Of a DNA stretch of 64,000 nt, positions 14,390 through 23,139 are shown in pieces (the first letter of the stretch is position 1; each line of letters opens with the position of its first letter). The position numbers were made by a program, and so were the translations under genes. Under the pieces are notes generated by a model. It was not told the DNA's origin, did not search any database, and saw nothing but the letters and a program-made list of their open reading frames with translations. Source of the DNA: DATEDA01 sp963820965 (lineage in GTDB: Bacteria; Pseudomonadota; Gammaproteobacteria; Burkholderiales; SG8-39); the NCBI GenBank assembly GCA_963820965.1, contig CAWGCC010000003.1, forward strand, positions 62,001-126,000, written 5' to 3'.

Positions 14390-15760
14390 ATGAAACATCG
14401 TGGATTCAGGGGGACGCTGGTAGCGGCGGCGGTTGGCGCCGCGTTCGCAGGCGAGGCGGGCGCCGCCGGGTTCGCGATCGGGACGCAGAACGCGAGCGGT
14501 CTCGGCAACGCGTATGCCGGTGCGTCGGCCGTGGCCGAGGATGCGAGTACGATCTTCTACAATCCCGCGGGGATGACCCGCCTGCCCGGCCGCCAGGCCG
14601 TCGGCTCGCTGAACGCGATCAAGACCTCGGTCGACTTCAGCAGCGACAGCAGCCGCACGACGCTGCCCCCGCTGATCACAACCGGCCTCACCAACAACGG
14701 CGGGGACGCTGGCGACTGGGGATTCGTGCCGGATGGTTACCTGTCATGGCAGATCACCCCCCAATTGTGGGCGGGAATCGGAGTGGGCGCGCCCTTCGGC
14801 CTCAAAACCGAGTGGGATGGGGGCTGGGTCGGGCGCTTCCATGCCATCAAGTCCGAAGTGCTCACGGTCAACATCAATCCCTCCGTCGCATGGAAGGTGA
14901 ACGAGATGTTCTCCGTCGGCGCCGGCGTCAACCTCATGTACATCGATGCGGAGTTGACGAACGCTGTCGACTACAGCGCGATTGCCGCAGCCCCCGGATT
15001 CCCGGGCGGGCTTGCCAATCTCTCGGCGGGGACGTGCCCGGGGTCCGGCCCCGGACCGCAGAACTGCGAGGGGGTCGCGACGGTCAAGGGTGACGACTGG
15101 GCTTGGGGGTGGAATCTCGGCGCGATGATCAACTTCTCGCCCGAAACGCGCATCGGGCTCGCGTACCGCTCGACCGTCACGCAGAAGCTCGGAGGCGACG
15201 TCTCGTTCTCGAACCGCCCCACGACGGCGGCGTTCGCGGCGGTGGTTCCCAACAGCGGTGTCACGGGGGAGATCAAGCTCCCCGACATGTTCTCGGTCGG
15301 CGTGTCCCACGCGTTCGGACGCTTCCAGCTGCTCGCCGACTACACGTGGACGGGATGGGATTCGGTTCAGGATCTCACCATCGTGCGCAGCTCGGGCGCC
15401 AGGCTGTCGAACACTCCGCTCCGGTTCAAGAACAGCTGGCGGGCCGGGCTCGGCGTGAACTACCAGCTCACCGACCAGTGGAAGCTCCGATTCGGGACGG
15501 CCTACGACAGGACCCCGGTCCAGGACGAATTCCGCACGCCGCGGCTGCCGGACGAGAGCCGCGTCTGGCTCGCGGTGGGCGCGCAATGGCAGTTCTCGAA
15601 GCAGGGCGCGCTCGATTTCGGCTACGCGCACGAATTCATCGACGACGCATCGAGCCAGCTGCCCTCGGCGACGCCGCCCGCGGCGCCACAAGGCAACCTC
15701 TTCGGCACCTACAAGGCGGACGCCAACATCCTCGGCGTGCAGCTTCGGTACAACTTCTGA
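14390..15760 (+). CDS. FadL/OMPP1/TodX-type outer membrane transport protein
   Basis: A 456-residue outer membrane beta-barrel for long-chain fatty acids or other hydrophobic substrates. A signal peptide ends near AGEAGAAG. The family hallmark follows: NASGLGNAYAGASAVAEDAST then IFYNPAGMTRLPG, the NPA hatch region. It ends in an aromatic C terminus (LGVQLRYNF) as expected for barrel insertion. GGAGGAG precedes the ATG. A monocistronic unit with its own promoter and a strong terminator. Confidence 0.93.
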   Translation: MKHRGFRGTLVAAAVGAAFAGEAGAAGFAIGTQNASGLGNAYAGASAVAEDASTIFYNPAGMTRLPGRQAVGSLNAIKTSVDFSSDSSRTTLPPLITTGLTNNGGDAGDWGFVPDGYLSWQITPQLWAGIGVGAPFGLKTEWDGGWVGRFHAIKSEVLTVNINPSVAWKVNEMFSVGAGVNLMYIDAELTNAVDYSAIAAAPGFPGGLANLSAGTCPGSGPGPQNCEGVATVKGDDWAWGWNLGAMINFSPETRIGLAYRSTVTQKLGGDVSFSNRPTTAAFAAVVPNSGVTGEIKLPDMFSVGVSHAFGRFQLLADYTWTGWDSVQDLTIVRSSGARLSNTPLRFKNSWRAGLGVNYQLTDQWKLRFGTAYDRTPVQDEFRTPRLPDESRVWLAVGAQWQFSKQGALDFGYAHEFIDDASSQLPSATPPAAPQGNLFGTYKADANILGVQLRYNF

Positions 15761-15782
15761 GGCACGCCCCGCACGCGAAAGC

Positions 15783-15808
15783 GGCCGCCTTCGGGCGGCC
15801 CTTTTTTT
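15783..15808 (+). terminator. Intrinsic terminator of the FadL-type gene
   Basis: GGCCGCC, loop TTCG, GGCGGCC, then C and seven T. It lies 22 bases after the stop codon. Confidence 0.9.
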
Positions 15809-15898
15809 GACGACCCTCGCGCCGGGTGGAGGTGGCTGAGCGATCGTGTCGGCTCCCGGTGCACGGCGGGCTGAAAGATCAGCCTGTCCCAACCGCGT

Positions 15899-15911
15899 CT
15901 TACTCGGTAAG
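15899..15911 (+). promoter_or_regulatory. Inverted repeat, possible VapBC operator
   Basis: CTTAC-TCG-GTAAG is a perfect 5-bp inverted repeat, about 45 bases before the antitoxin start. A weak promoter (TTACTC at 15900-15905, TAGACT at 15922-15927, 16-base spacing) overlaps it. VapB-type antitoxins usually autoregulate by binding such palindromes; the assignment here is inference. Confidence 0.45.
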
Positions 15912-15955
15912 TCGATTCTGCTAGACTGCGGCCGCGCACTACACAGGAGGTCGAG

Positions 15956-16219
15956 ATGGGATCGGTCACGGTGTCGGTCAAAGGCCAGGTAGTGCTGCCG
16001 GCCGAAGTCCGGCGGCGGATGAAGATCGAGCCGGGCACCCGGTTAAAGGTGGAGCTTTCCGCCGACGGCCAGGCGGTGACCCTTAGGCATCCGACGGCCG
16101 AGAAGACATCACGGATCGAGGACGGCTTCGGGATGCTGAAAGCGCGGCGGCACGTCCGGATCGAGGACATGGACGGGGCGAGGATCCTGGCCAAAATCCA
16201 GCGTAAGTCGCGCCGGTGA
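15956..16219 (+). CDS. vapB: AbrB/MazE-fold antitoxin (VapB type)
   Basis: An 87-residue antitoxin. The N-terminal 45 residues form a SpoVT/AbrB DNA-binding domain (VTVSVKGQVVLPAEVRRRMKIEPGTRLKV); the rest is the toxin-neutralising tail. AGGAGG precedes the ATG. The stop overlaps the toxin start by 4 bases. It should bind and inhibit the PIN toxin and repress the pair's own promoter. Confidence 0.92.
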   Translation: MGSVTVSVKGQVVLPAEVRRRMKIEPGTRLKVELSADGQAVTLRHPTAEKTSRIEDGFGMLKARRHVRIEDMDGARILAKIQRKSRR

Positions 16220-16632
16220 TCGCCGTCGACACCAACATCCTCGCGCGGTATTACATCGAGGACGAGGCCGACGCAGAATCGAAGCGGCAGCGCGCGCTCG
16301 CCCGCATGGTACTGGGATCGGATCGGCAGTTCTTCGTCCCGCTGTCGGTGATCCAGGAGCTGGAGTGGGTGATGCGCGGGGCCTACGGCTTCGCGCGCAA
16401 GGAGGCCGCCGACGTCTTCGACCATCTGCTGGGCCTGCCCAACGTCGATGTCGACGCGGCGGCTGCGGTGCGGTCCGCGACCGCCTGGCATCGGCGCGGA
16501 ATGGACTTCTCCGATGCCCTGCACATGGCGCTCTCCGCCGCGTGCTCGGAACTGGCGACCTTCGACCGGGACCTGACGAAGCAGGGCCGGCGGCTCGGTC
16601 TGAAGCCGTCCGCCGCGATGCTCACCGCCTGA
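16216..16632 (+). CDS. vapC: PIN-domain ribonuclease toxin (VapC type)
   Basis: A 138-residue PIN domain with all acidic residues in place: Asp5 (AVDTN), Glu48, Asp97/Asp100 (DFSDALH) and Asp117/119 (TFDRDL). It should be a Mg-dependent RNase, usually acting on tRNA or rRNA in this family. The GTG start overlaps the antitoxin stop (GTGA), so translation is coupled. The pair is complete and should be functional. Confidence 0.92.
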   Translation: MIAVDTNILARYYIEDEADAESKRQRALARMVLGSDRQFFVPLSVIQELEWVMRGAYGFARKEAADVFDHLLGLPNVDVDAAAAVRSATAWHRRGMDFSDALHMALSAACSELATFDRDLTKQGRRLGLKPSAAMLTA

Positions 16633-16736
16633 GTACCTGCGATGCCCGCACCGGGGCGTCGTCTACGCTGTTCGGTCGGAGTCGCTACGGCACCGCACCG
16701 TCGTTACCGTTGCGGCGCCCGCAACTGCGTCTGCAC

Positions 16737-17615
16737 TCACGTCAGCGTGCGCCCGTAGCGCCGCTCGAGTATGCGGAGCGGCGACCGTTCCGGGTGCGCC
16801 ATCGCCTCGACCGGCAGGAGATAGGTCTGCTCCAGCATCAACTGCCCTTCGAGCACGGCGTGCAGCACCTGGTCCGAGTAGCAGATCCAGGAGCTCCCCG
16901 GCGGAAACTCGAAGCGAGTCCTAGGACACTCCGCCTGGTAGGCGGCGTCCAGCTTGCAGAGGTCGTGCAGCTTCAACATCACGTGGTCGTATTCGGTGCG
17001 GCGGGTCTTGGTGACGTGCATCGCCTCCAGCAGCCAGGCGACCGCCGGCGAGTACCGCGGGATGCGCGGCACGAAGCGAGCCGCGAACGGCTCGAAGGGC
17101 TCCCCCACGTTCCAGGCGCGCGCCTTGCCCACGGGATTCAGGTTCGTGAACACCCGCAGGATGCGCGCGCCGCGATTGGGCCGCGAGGCGAACGCGTCCA
17201 TGTGCAGCCGCGTGTCGTCCTTCTTCGCCGACTGGGGGCGGCCCTCGACGCCGATCGGCCGGTAGCTCGCGAGCCGCGTCTGCAGGCGATCCCCGTAGTG
17301 CGGGAAGAGGCGATCCACGATCGCGCGCGCGTGGTGCGTGAAGCGCCGGATCATCGCTGCGAGCTCCCGGCGGTCGTCGCCCACGAGCGAGGTGCCGCCG
17401 ACCGCGCCGCTCGCCGGGTCGACGCTGATGTTCTTGGCCTTCCCGTCGGAGACGGACGGCGTGAGAAAGCGCTGCTCGCCGGCGGTCAGCTCGAAACGCA
17501 GCCGCGAGAGCCACAGCACCTCGCCGCTTTCGACCCAATCCGTCGCACGGCGCGCGAGCTCAGGCCCCGGGTCTGCGCCCCAGGCCGTGATGTCGCTCAT
17601 TTCGCGAATCGTCAT
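16737..17615 (-). CDS. Kdo hydroxylase-like Fe(II)/2-oxoglutarate oxygenase
   Basis: A 292-residue protein that resembles Kdo hydroxylases (KdoO), which convert the outer Kdo of lipopolysaccharide to Ko in Burkholderia and Yersinia. The putative iron-binding HxD is in RLHMDAFASRP near residue 140, followed by GARILRVFTNLNP. The distal histidine is probably in DQVLHAVLEGQ near 255. There is no signal peptide, as expected for a cytoplasmic lipid A-Kdo modifier. The gene lies 27 bases downstream of coq7 on the same strand and converges with vapC. Confidence 0.75.
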   Translation of the reverse strand: MTIREMSDITAWGADPGPELARRATDWVESGEVLWLSRLRFELTAGEQRFLTPSVSDGKAKNISVDPASGAVGGTSLVGDDRRELAAMIRRFTHHARAIVDRLFPHYGDRLQTRLASYRPIGVEGRPQSAKKDDTRLHMDAFASRPNRGARILRVFTNLNPVGKARAWNVGEPFEPFAARFVPRIPRYSPAVAWLLEAMHVTKTRRTEYDHVMLKLHDLCKLDAAYQAECPRTRFEFPPGSSWICYSDQVLHAVLEGQLMLEQTYLLPVEAMAHPERSPLRILERRYGRTLT

Positions 17616-17642
17616 CGGTCACCGCTCGTGCAAGCGAGTGCA

Positions 17643-18266
17643 TCAAATCCGGTACGAGAAGCTGGTCATCACTTTCGCGACGGCCGCCATCCCGTTCTTC
17701 ACGTACCGGGGCAGCTCGCGCGCGCCGAGGATTTCAGCGGCGCGGGCATGGCCCGCCTCGTCGCGCTGCATGGCGGCCACCACCGCGCGGGTGCGCGTGT
17801 CGGCGGGGCTCAGCCGGTCGAGATGCCCCTGCAGGTGCCGCTCGACCTGCTTCTCGGTCTCCTTGAGAAAGCCCAGGTTCCACTCGTCGCCGAGTCGTCC
17901 CGCCGCGAAGCCGATCGCGAGCGACCCCGCGTACCACAGGGGATTGAGCAGGCTCGTGCGGCCGCCGAGCTCCTCGATGCGCTGCTCGGCCCACGCAAGG
18001 TGGTCTTCCTCCTCGCGCGCAGCCTGCTCGAGCGCGCGCTTGAGCTCCGCGTTCGCGGATGCGAGCGCCTGGCCCTGATACAGCGCTTGCGCGCAGACCT
18101 CGCCGCAGTGATTGACGCGCATCAGCGCGGCGGCCTCGTGTCGCTCTTCGGCGGAGAGCGGGGCCGCACCGCCCTCGCCTCCCGGCATCGGCCGCCCCGC
18201 ACGCGGGATCCCGGCGAGGGTCCGGAGACCTTTGTCGAACTCGATGATCAAGGCGTCGATGTTCAA
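17643..18266 (-). CDS. coq7: 2-polyprenyl-3-methyl-6-methoxy-1,4-benzoquinone hydroxylase
   Basis: A 207-residue di-iron hydroxylase of ubiquinone biosynthesis. The carboxylate-histidine motifs are visible: HCGEVCAQALYQ, EEEDHLAW, and RDEAGHA near the C terminus. Coq7 replaces UbiF in many beta- and alphaproteobacteria. The start is a TTG at 18266, three bases after the JmjC stop, with AAAGGG six bases upstream, so the two genes are coupled. Confidence 0.95.
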   Translation of the reverse strand: MNIDALIIEFDKGLRTLAGIPRAGRPMPGGEGGAAPLSAEERHEAAALMRVNHCGEVCAQALYQGQALASANAELKRALEQAAREEEDHLAWAEQRIEELGGRTSLLNPLWYAGSLAIGFAAGRLGDEWNLGFLKETEKQVERHLQGHLDRLSPADTRTRAVVAAMQRDEAGHARAAEILGARELPRYVKNGMAAVAKVMTSFSYRI

Positions 18267-18269
18267 GCG

Positions 18270-19208
18270 TTACCCTTTCGAGTAGCGCGACAGCGAAGTC
18301 ACGCGCCCCGCGAACGCGATGCGTTCGCGGAATGCGCGCAGCTCGCTACGCAACGCCTCCGTGCGCTGCTCGAGCTCGCCGCGCATGGCCGGAGACCGGA
18401 GCAGCTCGGCGAACGCGCCGGCGACCTCCGGGGCGGGCGAGTAGGGCGCGCTGGTCGCGTGCTTGTACCGGTCGAGCGCCATCTGCAGCTGGTATTCGAC
18501 CGTCGGCGTGCGGTCGCAGAGATCGAACGACAGGTGCAGGCTGTGGTTCGCCGCCGTGTCGCAGATGTGCGGCACGCCGGAGCGCACGTAGAGCACGTCC
18601 CCGGGACGCATGGTCAGCTCGCCGATCTGCGGTCCCATCTGCTCGGGCGTGAGATCGTAGGTGTTCACGCGCCGCGACTGCTGGCGCGCGAACAGGCGCC
18701 ACCGCTTTTCGCCCGAGATATGGATCACGAAGACGTCGTCGGAGTCGAAATGCCCGCGGTAGGCCTCGTTCCCGCGCTGGGAGAAGAACGCGACGCAGTT
18801 CGAGAACGCCAGCGGGAAACCGGCGTCGAGCTCGGCGACGAAGGCGTTGATGCCCGGGTCGAAGAGGTCCAGCCCCTCCAGCACCACCGACGCCCCCTGC
18901 GCGAGGTAGCCGTCGAGGAACCGCTTGTCGATGAAGACGAGCTGCTTCGTCTGGACGATCTTGTAGCAGCACGCCTGCTCGAGCGGGATGTCCTGGCCGC
19001 GGAACACGAGCGAGACCCAGTGCGGCTGGAGCAGCGGGTTCGACAGGTGCCGCTGAAGGGCGTCGACGTCGAAGAAGCTCGGGCGCTCGAGCACGCCGGG
19101 CCAGTGCTTGAAGGTCTCGGGCGGCTGTGCGCGCGCTTCGCGGAAGCGGGCGAGCACCGCCTGAAGCTCGGGGTGCAGCGGGGGCTGCGAACTCGGGGCG
19201 GCTGACAT
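18270..19208 (-). CDS. JmjC-domain (cupin) 2-oxoglutarate oxygenase
   Basis: A 312-residue JmjC/cupin_4 protein. Iron ligands: H-x-D in GHFDSDDVFVIHISGEKRW, and the distal histidine in GVPHICDT. Related bacterial enzymes hydroxylate ribosomal proteins (RoxA/YcfD) or other proteins, but the substrate here is not clear. It heads a minus-strand unit with coq7 and the Kdo hydroxylase-like gene and diverges from the TPR-methyltransferase. Confidence 0.85.
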   Translation of the reverse strand: MSAAPSSQPPLHPELQAVLARFREARAQPPETFKHWPGVLERPSFFDVDALQRHLSNPLLQPHWVSLVFRGQDIPLEQACCYKIVQTKQLVFIDKRFLDGYLAQGASVVLEGLDLFDPGINAFVAELDAGFPLAFSNCVAFFSQRGNEAYRGHFDSDDVFVIHISGEKRWRLFARQQSRRVNTYDLTPEQMGPQIGELTMRPGDVLYVRSGVPHICDTAANHSLHLSFDLCDRTPTVEYQLQMALDRYKHATSAPYSPAPEVAGAFAELLRSPAMRGELEQRTEALRSELRAFRERIAFAGRVTSLSRYSKG

Positions 19209-19301
19209 CGCTTGCGGATTCTACCCGCCGCTCGGCGACGTGAGCGCGGCGAACCCCGCGGCCGAGATTCGTTTCCCCGGCAACGCTACACTCGGGCCGG
19301 T

Positions 19302-19971
19302 ATGAGCTCGGACCTGGAACGCGCCCGGGATCTCTTCGCGCGCGGCCTCGAGGAGCATCTCGCAAAGCGCTGGCGGGAGGCGGAGCGGCTGTATCGCGAA
19401 GCCCTCGCGCTCGCGCCGGGGCGCCCGAGCCTCGTGTTCAATCTGGCGCGACTCTCGCTCGACCAGGAGAAGGACGCGGAAGCCGAACAGCTGTTCAGGC
19501 AGGTGCTGCAGGTTTCGGCTGACGATCCCGAGGCCCGCTACAACCTCGGGGTCTCGCTTGCCCGGCAGGGACGCTTCGAGGAGGCGCTCGCGAGCTACGA
19601 CCACGCGATCGCTCTCAGGCCCGACTTCGCGGAAGCCCATTCGAGCCGTGGCGTCGCGCTAGGCAAGCTCGGGCGACACGAGGCGGCGCTGGAAAGTCAT
19701 GCGAGGAGTATCGAGCTCCGGCCCGACTCCACGGACTTCCAGGTGAGCTTCTGCCGGTGTGCCACGATCCGCGCGCTCGACGAACGGAAGCTTCCGGTGG
19801 CGACACTGGAGCGGGCGGTCCTCGCGTGCCTTGCCGCCCGCAACGTCGACTACCAGGCCCTCGGCCGGCTCAGCGCCGTGATCCTGCGCCCGAAAGCCCA
19901 TCGGCTGGGGCTCGATCTCGAGGGTCACGATCTCGAGTTCGTCCAACGCGCCGCGGATGCAGTTCTGCAAC
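19302..19971 (+). pseudogene. TPR half of a frameshifted TPR-methyltransferase gene
   Basis: From the ATG at 19302 the frame encodes about 220 residues with three to four tetratricopeptide repeats (WREAERLYREALALAPGRP; EARYNLGVSLARQGRFEEALASYDHAIALRPD). It then loses similarity near 19965, exactly where the next frame takes up the conserved CNDPLLL segment that follows the repeats in this protein family. The shift is one extra base (reading GCA GTT C TGC AAC). The open frame runs on to 21410 without a stop, but that part is not homologous. It was one gene with the methyltransferase half. Confidence 0.75.
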
Positions 19972-21330
19972 GACCCGTTGCTGCTCGCTTCGCTCGAGAA
20001 GATTCAGATTGCCGACCGCGCGAACGAGGCGCTCTTCACCCGCATCCGCAGCGGTCTGCTGCGGTTGGTGGCGCGCGACGAGCCCGGCGCGGGCACACTG
20101 GATCTCGTCGGACCGCTCGTCATGGCCCTCGCGCAGCAGTGCTTCCTGAACGAGTATGCGTGGGACGTCACGGAAGCCGAGGATGCGCTGGTCGCCGGGC
20201 TCGAACGCAAGCTCGAAGACGAGCTCGAGGCGGGTCGACCGTCGAGCACCGCTCTGGGAATGATCGCGTGCTACGGACCGCTGGCGAAGCGGCCGAAGAT
20301 CGCCCAATGGTGCCGCGAAAACCTGGCTCCATCCGCTACCGGGCTCGGCAGGCTCGTGGCCGCACAGCTCGTGGAGCCCGCGATCGAATCGGCGATCGCC
20401 TCGCGACTGCAGCAGATCGGCGAGATACGGGACCGGACATCGCTGGCGGTCAAGGCGCAGTACGAGGAAAACCCTTACCCGAGGTGGCTGAGCGTCTTCA
20501 GGCAGGAGCCGGTGCCGTATACGACCCAGATCCTGCGCGAGATCGCGCCATTTTCCCCGAGTCTGCGCGCCGCCACCGATGCACCTCGCATCCTGATCGC
20601 GGGGTGCGGGACCGGCAGGCACGCGATCGCTTACGCCACCGGCTACCTGGGCTCGAGAGTGACCGCGATCGATCTCAGCAGCGCGAGCCTGGCGTATGCG
20701 AGCAGAAAAGCGGACGAGCTCGGCGTCGCCAACATCGCGTTCTACCGCGCCGACATCCTCGACCTGGGCGCGCTCGAGCCGGGGTTCGACGTCATTTCCA
20801 GCGTCGGCGTGCTGCACCACATGGCGGATCCGGCGCGCGGCCTGCGGCGCCTGACCGATCTCCTCGCCTCCGGCGGGTACCTGATGCTCGGGCTCTACAG
20901 CGAGCTCGCCCGGCGCGACATCGTCGAGCTCCGGTCCCTCATCGCCCGGCACGGCTTCGCCCCGACGATCGAGGGCATCCGCGCCTGCCGGCGTTTCGTC
21001 AGGGATCAAGCCGGGGACAGGTTCCGTTCACTGGTCGACGAGGCGGTGGATTTCTATTCGACATCGATGGTGCGGGACCTGCTGTTCCACGTCGAGGAGC
21101 ACCGGTTCACGATTCGCGAGGTCCGGGACCTCCTGGCGCAGAACGGTCTCACCTTCCTCGGGTTCACGTTCGCGGATCCGGCGCCGAAGGATCTCTACCG
21201 CGCGACTTATCCCGGGGATCCGGACATGCTCGATCTCGACCACTGGGCCGAGCTCGAATCGGGCCACCCCGGGATCTTCCGGGCGATGTACCAGTTCTGG
21301 ACGGCGAAGACCGAGGTGATCCCGACTTGA
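19957..21330 (+). CDS. Class I SAM-dependent methyltransferase half of the TPR-methyltransferase
   Basis: This frame covers the C-terminal part of a TPR-methyltransferase. It begins at CNDPLLLASLEK. A methyltransferase domain follows with YEENPYPRW and the SAM motif ILIAGCGTGRHAIAYA, then VTAIDLSS and GVLHHMADP. The C-terminal extension is about 120 residues. The ATG at 19957 lies inside the TPR frame and is unlikely to be the natural start; the full protein would be about 675 residues. Target unknown. If the shift is real, a separate methyltransferase polypeptide could still be made by reinitiation. Confidence 0.8.
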   Translation: MQFCNDPLLLASLEKIQIADRANEALFTRIRSGLLRLVARDEPGAGTLDLVGPLVMALAQQCFLNEYAWDVTEAEDALVAGLERKLEDELEAGRPSSTALGMIACYGPLAKRPKIAQWCRENLAPSATGLGRLVAAQLVEPAIESAIASRLQQIGEIRDRTSLAVKAQYEENPYPRWLSVFRQEPVPYTTQILREIAPFSPSLRAATDAPRILIAGCGTGRHAIAYATGYLGSRVTAIDLSSASLAYASRKADELGVANIAFYRADILDLGALEPGFDVISSVGVLHHMADPARGLRRLTDLLASGGYLMLGLYSELARRDIVELRSLIARHGFAPTIEGIRACRRFVRDQAGDRFRSLVDEAVDFYSTSMVRDLLFHVEEHRFTIREVRDLLAQNGLTFLGFTFADPAPKDLYRATYPGDPDMLDLDHWAELESGHPGIFRAMYQFWTAKTEVIPT

Positions 21331-21357
21331 ATGCGCGACGCGGCGTGCCGAGCGCGG

Positions 21358-21387
21358 AAAAAAAAACGGGCGCCCGAAGGCGCCCGT
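21358..21387 (-). terminator. Intrinsic terminator of the first porin gene
   Basis: On the minus strand ACGGGCGCC, loop TTCG, GGCGCCCGT, followed by a run of T (A run at 21358-21366 on the plus strand). It lies 20 bases after the porin stop. It also faces the end of the convergent methyltransferase gene. Confidence 0.9.
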
Positions 21388-21406
21388 CTCGAAGCGTGAC
21401 CGCCGT

Positions 21407-22898
21407 TTAGAACAGGTGGCGGAGGCCCACGCCGGCGTATTGCGGATCGCCGCCCGCGTTCGGCCCGATGCCGTTGAACACGATCCCGCTCGACCGAGAG
21501 TTCGTGTCGTTGTCGACGAACGTGTAGTAGGCAAACACGCTCGACCGCTTCGACAGGCTGTACGCATACCCCGCGATCCAGACGTCCGTCCCGGTGCTGT
21601 CGCCGTTGAAGGTGGCGTTCTGGGAGCTGCCCTTGATCTTGCGGCCTTGCCCCCACTGCAGCCCGAAGGTGTGGGCGCCGAGCTGGAACGCCCCATCCAG
21701 GCGCCAGGCCTCGCGCTCCATCTTCGTCACGAGACCCACCGCGGTGCCGGGGTTGTTGCCGTAATCCATCTTCCACTCGATGCTCTCGTAGTACGCCCCG
21801 AGGGACAGACCGAACCCGAACGTGTAGCGCAGGTTGGCGTTCCAGCCCGTCGCCTCGTCGCCGCTCAGACCGACCGCGGTTCCGCTGCCGATCGGCATGC
21901 ACGCCGCGGTCGCCCCGGACCCGCCACCGGCCAACTGACCGCCGAGGGCGAAGCCGTTACCGAGTGCCGCGCATGACGTACCGGCCGTGCCGAGCAATGC
22001 GGCACCCTGACGGGCGGCCGTCGTGATGTAGTCCTCGTGGTACTCGAAGCCGACCCCGGCATACAGACCGCCGAGGGTGTACGACACGCTGGCGCCCCAC
22101 AGTTGCGCCTGGACATCACCTGGGAACGGAGCACCGTCGTTGCTCGCATTGGCGGTTGCGCCGCCGGTTGCGCCGTACGCTACGCGGCCACGCAATCCAG
22201 CCCAAGTCGGCGACTGATACCACACCGAGTTGCTCTGGCGGCGGTGGAAGCTGAGCGCATTCTGGAAGCAGGTCGTCGCCGACGCGCCCAAGGCCGAGGC
22301 ACCGCAGAACTGGCCGATGTCCTGGCCCGAGCTGGTGCCCGCCGCCGTGGAGCCGAGGCCGCCGCCGAGAAGGCCGGCAGACATGCTCGTCGATGCATTG
22401 GCGTACGTTGCATGCCCCGCGCCGAGCGTCTGGTTGATGTTGAACGGCAGATCCCACAGGCCGAGGCCGAGCTCACCCCACCGCCCGCCGAGCCACACCC
22501 CGCTGTTCCGCCACGCGGCCTTGACGCCGTTACCGCCGGGGCTTTCCGGGGTCACGCCGCCCATCGCGATCGACAGCTCGGCCTGGAAGCCCATGTAGAG
22601 CCCGTTGCCGAGATCCTCACGGCCGCGAACGCCGACGTTCGAGCCCGCGGCCTGCGTGCGGCTGCGCCAATCCTCGTTGACGTTGGTCTGCTGGTACGCG
22701 CCGCCGCCGATATTCCCGCCGCGGATCGAACTGCCACCGCCCAACGGTGCGAAGCTCGTGTCGGCACCTCACTGCCTCCGCGCCCTCGACGGACACGCTC
22801 AGCGCGCCATAGATCTGCACGCTGCTGCCCTGGGCCAGCGCCACCGCCGGAGCAGCGAGCGCAGCCGCCACGGCCACTGCCATCACTTTCTTTTGCAT
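21407..22898 (-). pseudogene. Gram-negative (Burkholderia-type) porin, copy 1, frameshifted
   Basis: A trimeric porin-family gene of about 497 codons. The signal peptide MQKKVMAVAVAAALAAPAVALAQ and the first strand SSVQIYGALSVSVEG are in one frame from 22898. After GAEA, near 22766-22774, one extra base moves the rest (DTSFAPLGGGSSIRGG...) to another frame that runs to the terminal strand YAGVGLRHLF at 21407. The rest is intact, with PESPGGNGVKAAWRNSGVW and the C-terminal phenylalanine. AGAGGAGAA precedes the ATG. Either a recent null mutation or a sequencing error. Confidence 0.85.
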
Positions 22899-23078
22899 TG
22901 AGATGGTTCTCCTCTAGAAGCTCTTGCCACACGGTAGGGAACTCGCAGCAGGACCGCCGAAGCGACCCTTTCCCCGAACCCCGACCTCCCCATGTCGAGA
23001 AGTCGTTGCAATTTTTCCACAGAGAGGATGGCAAGCTCAAAACATACGAGGCTTTCGAGCGATTTTCCCGGTCGGCCT

Positions 23079-23095
23079 GTTGTGGATTAGCAACA
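23079..23095 (-). promoter_or_regulatory. Shared inverted-repeat motif upstream of porin copy 1
   Basis: GTTGTGGATTAGCAACA, an imperfect palindrome with 5-bp arms (TGTTG/CAACA), lies about 180 bases upstream of the copy 1 start. A related 17-mer lies upstream of copy 2 with 14 of 17 identical bases. It could be a regulator site or simply duplicated flank. Confidence 0.4.
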
Positions 23096-23139
23096 AGCCA
23101 AGTTCTCGCAGGGCGCTCCTGGTGCCACTTCAGCCCCGT

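Noticed and set aside
16365..19205. A 946-codon plus-strand open frame over vapC, the Kdo hydroxylase-like gene, coq7 and the JmjC gene
   Set aside because: It covers four well-supported genes and has no domain pattern; it is a shadow frame.
19971..21410. Continuation of the TPR frame to 21410 as a true long protein
   Set aside because: After the shift point the frame is arginine-rich and has no similarity to the family, while the other frame has complete methyltransferase motifs.
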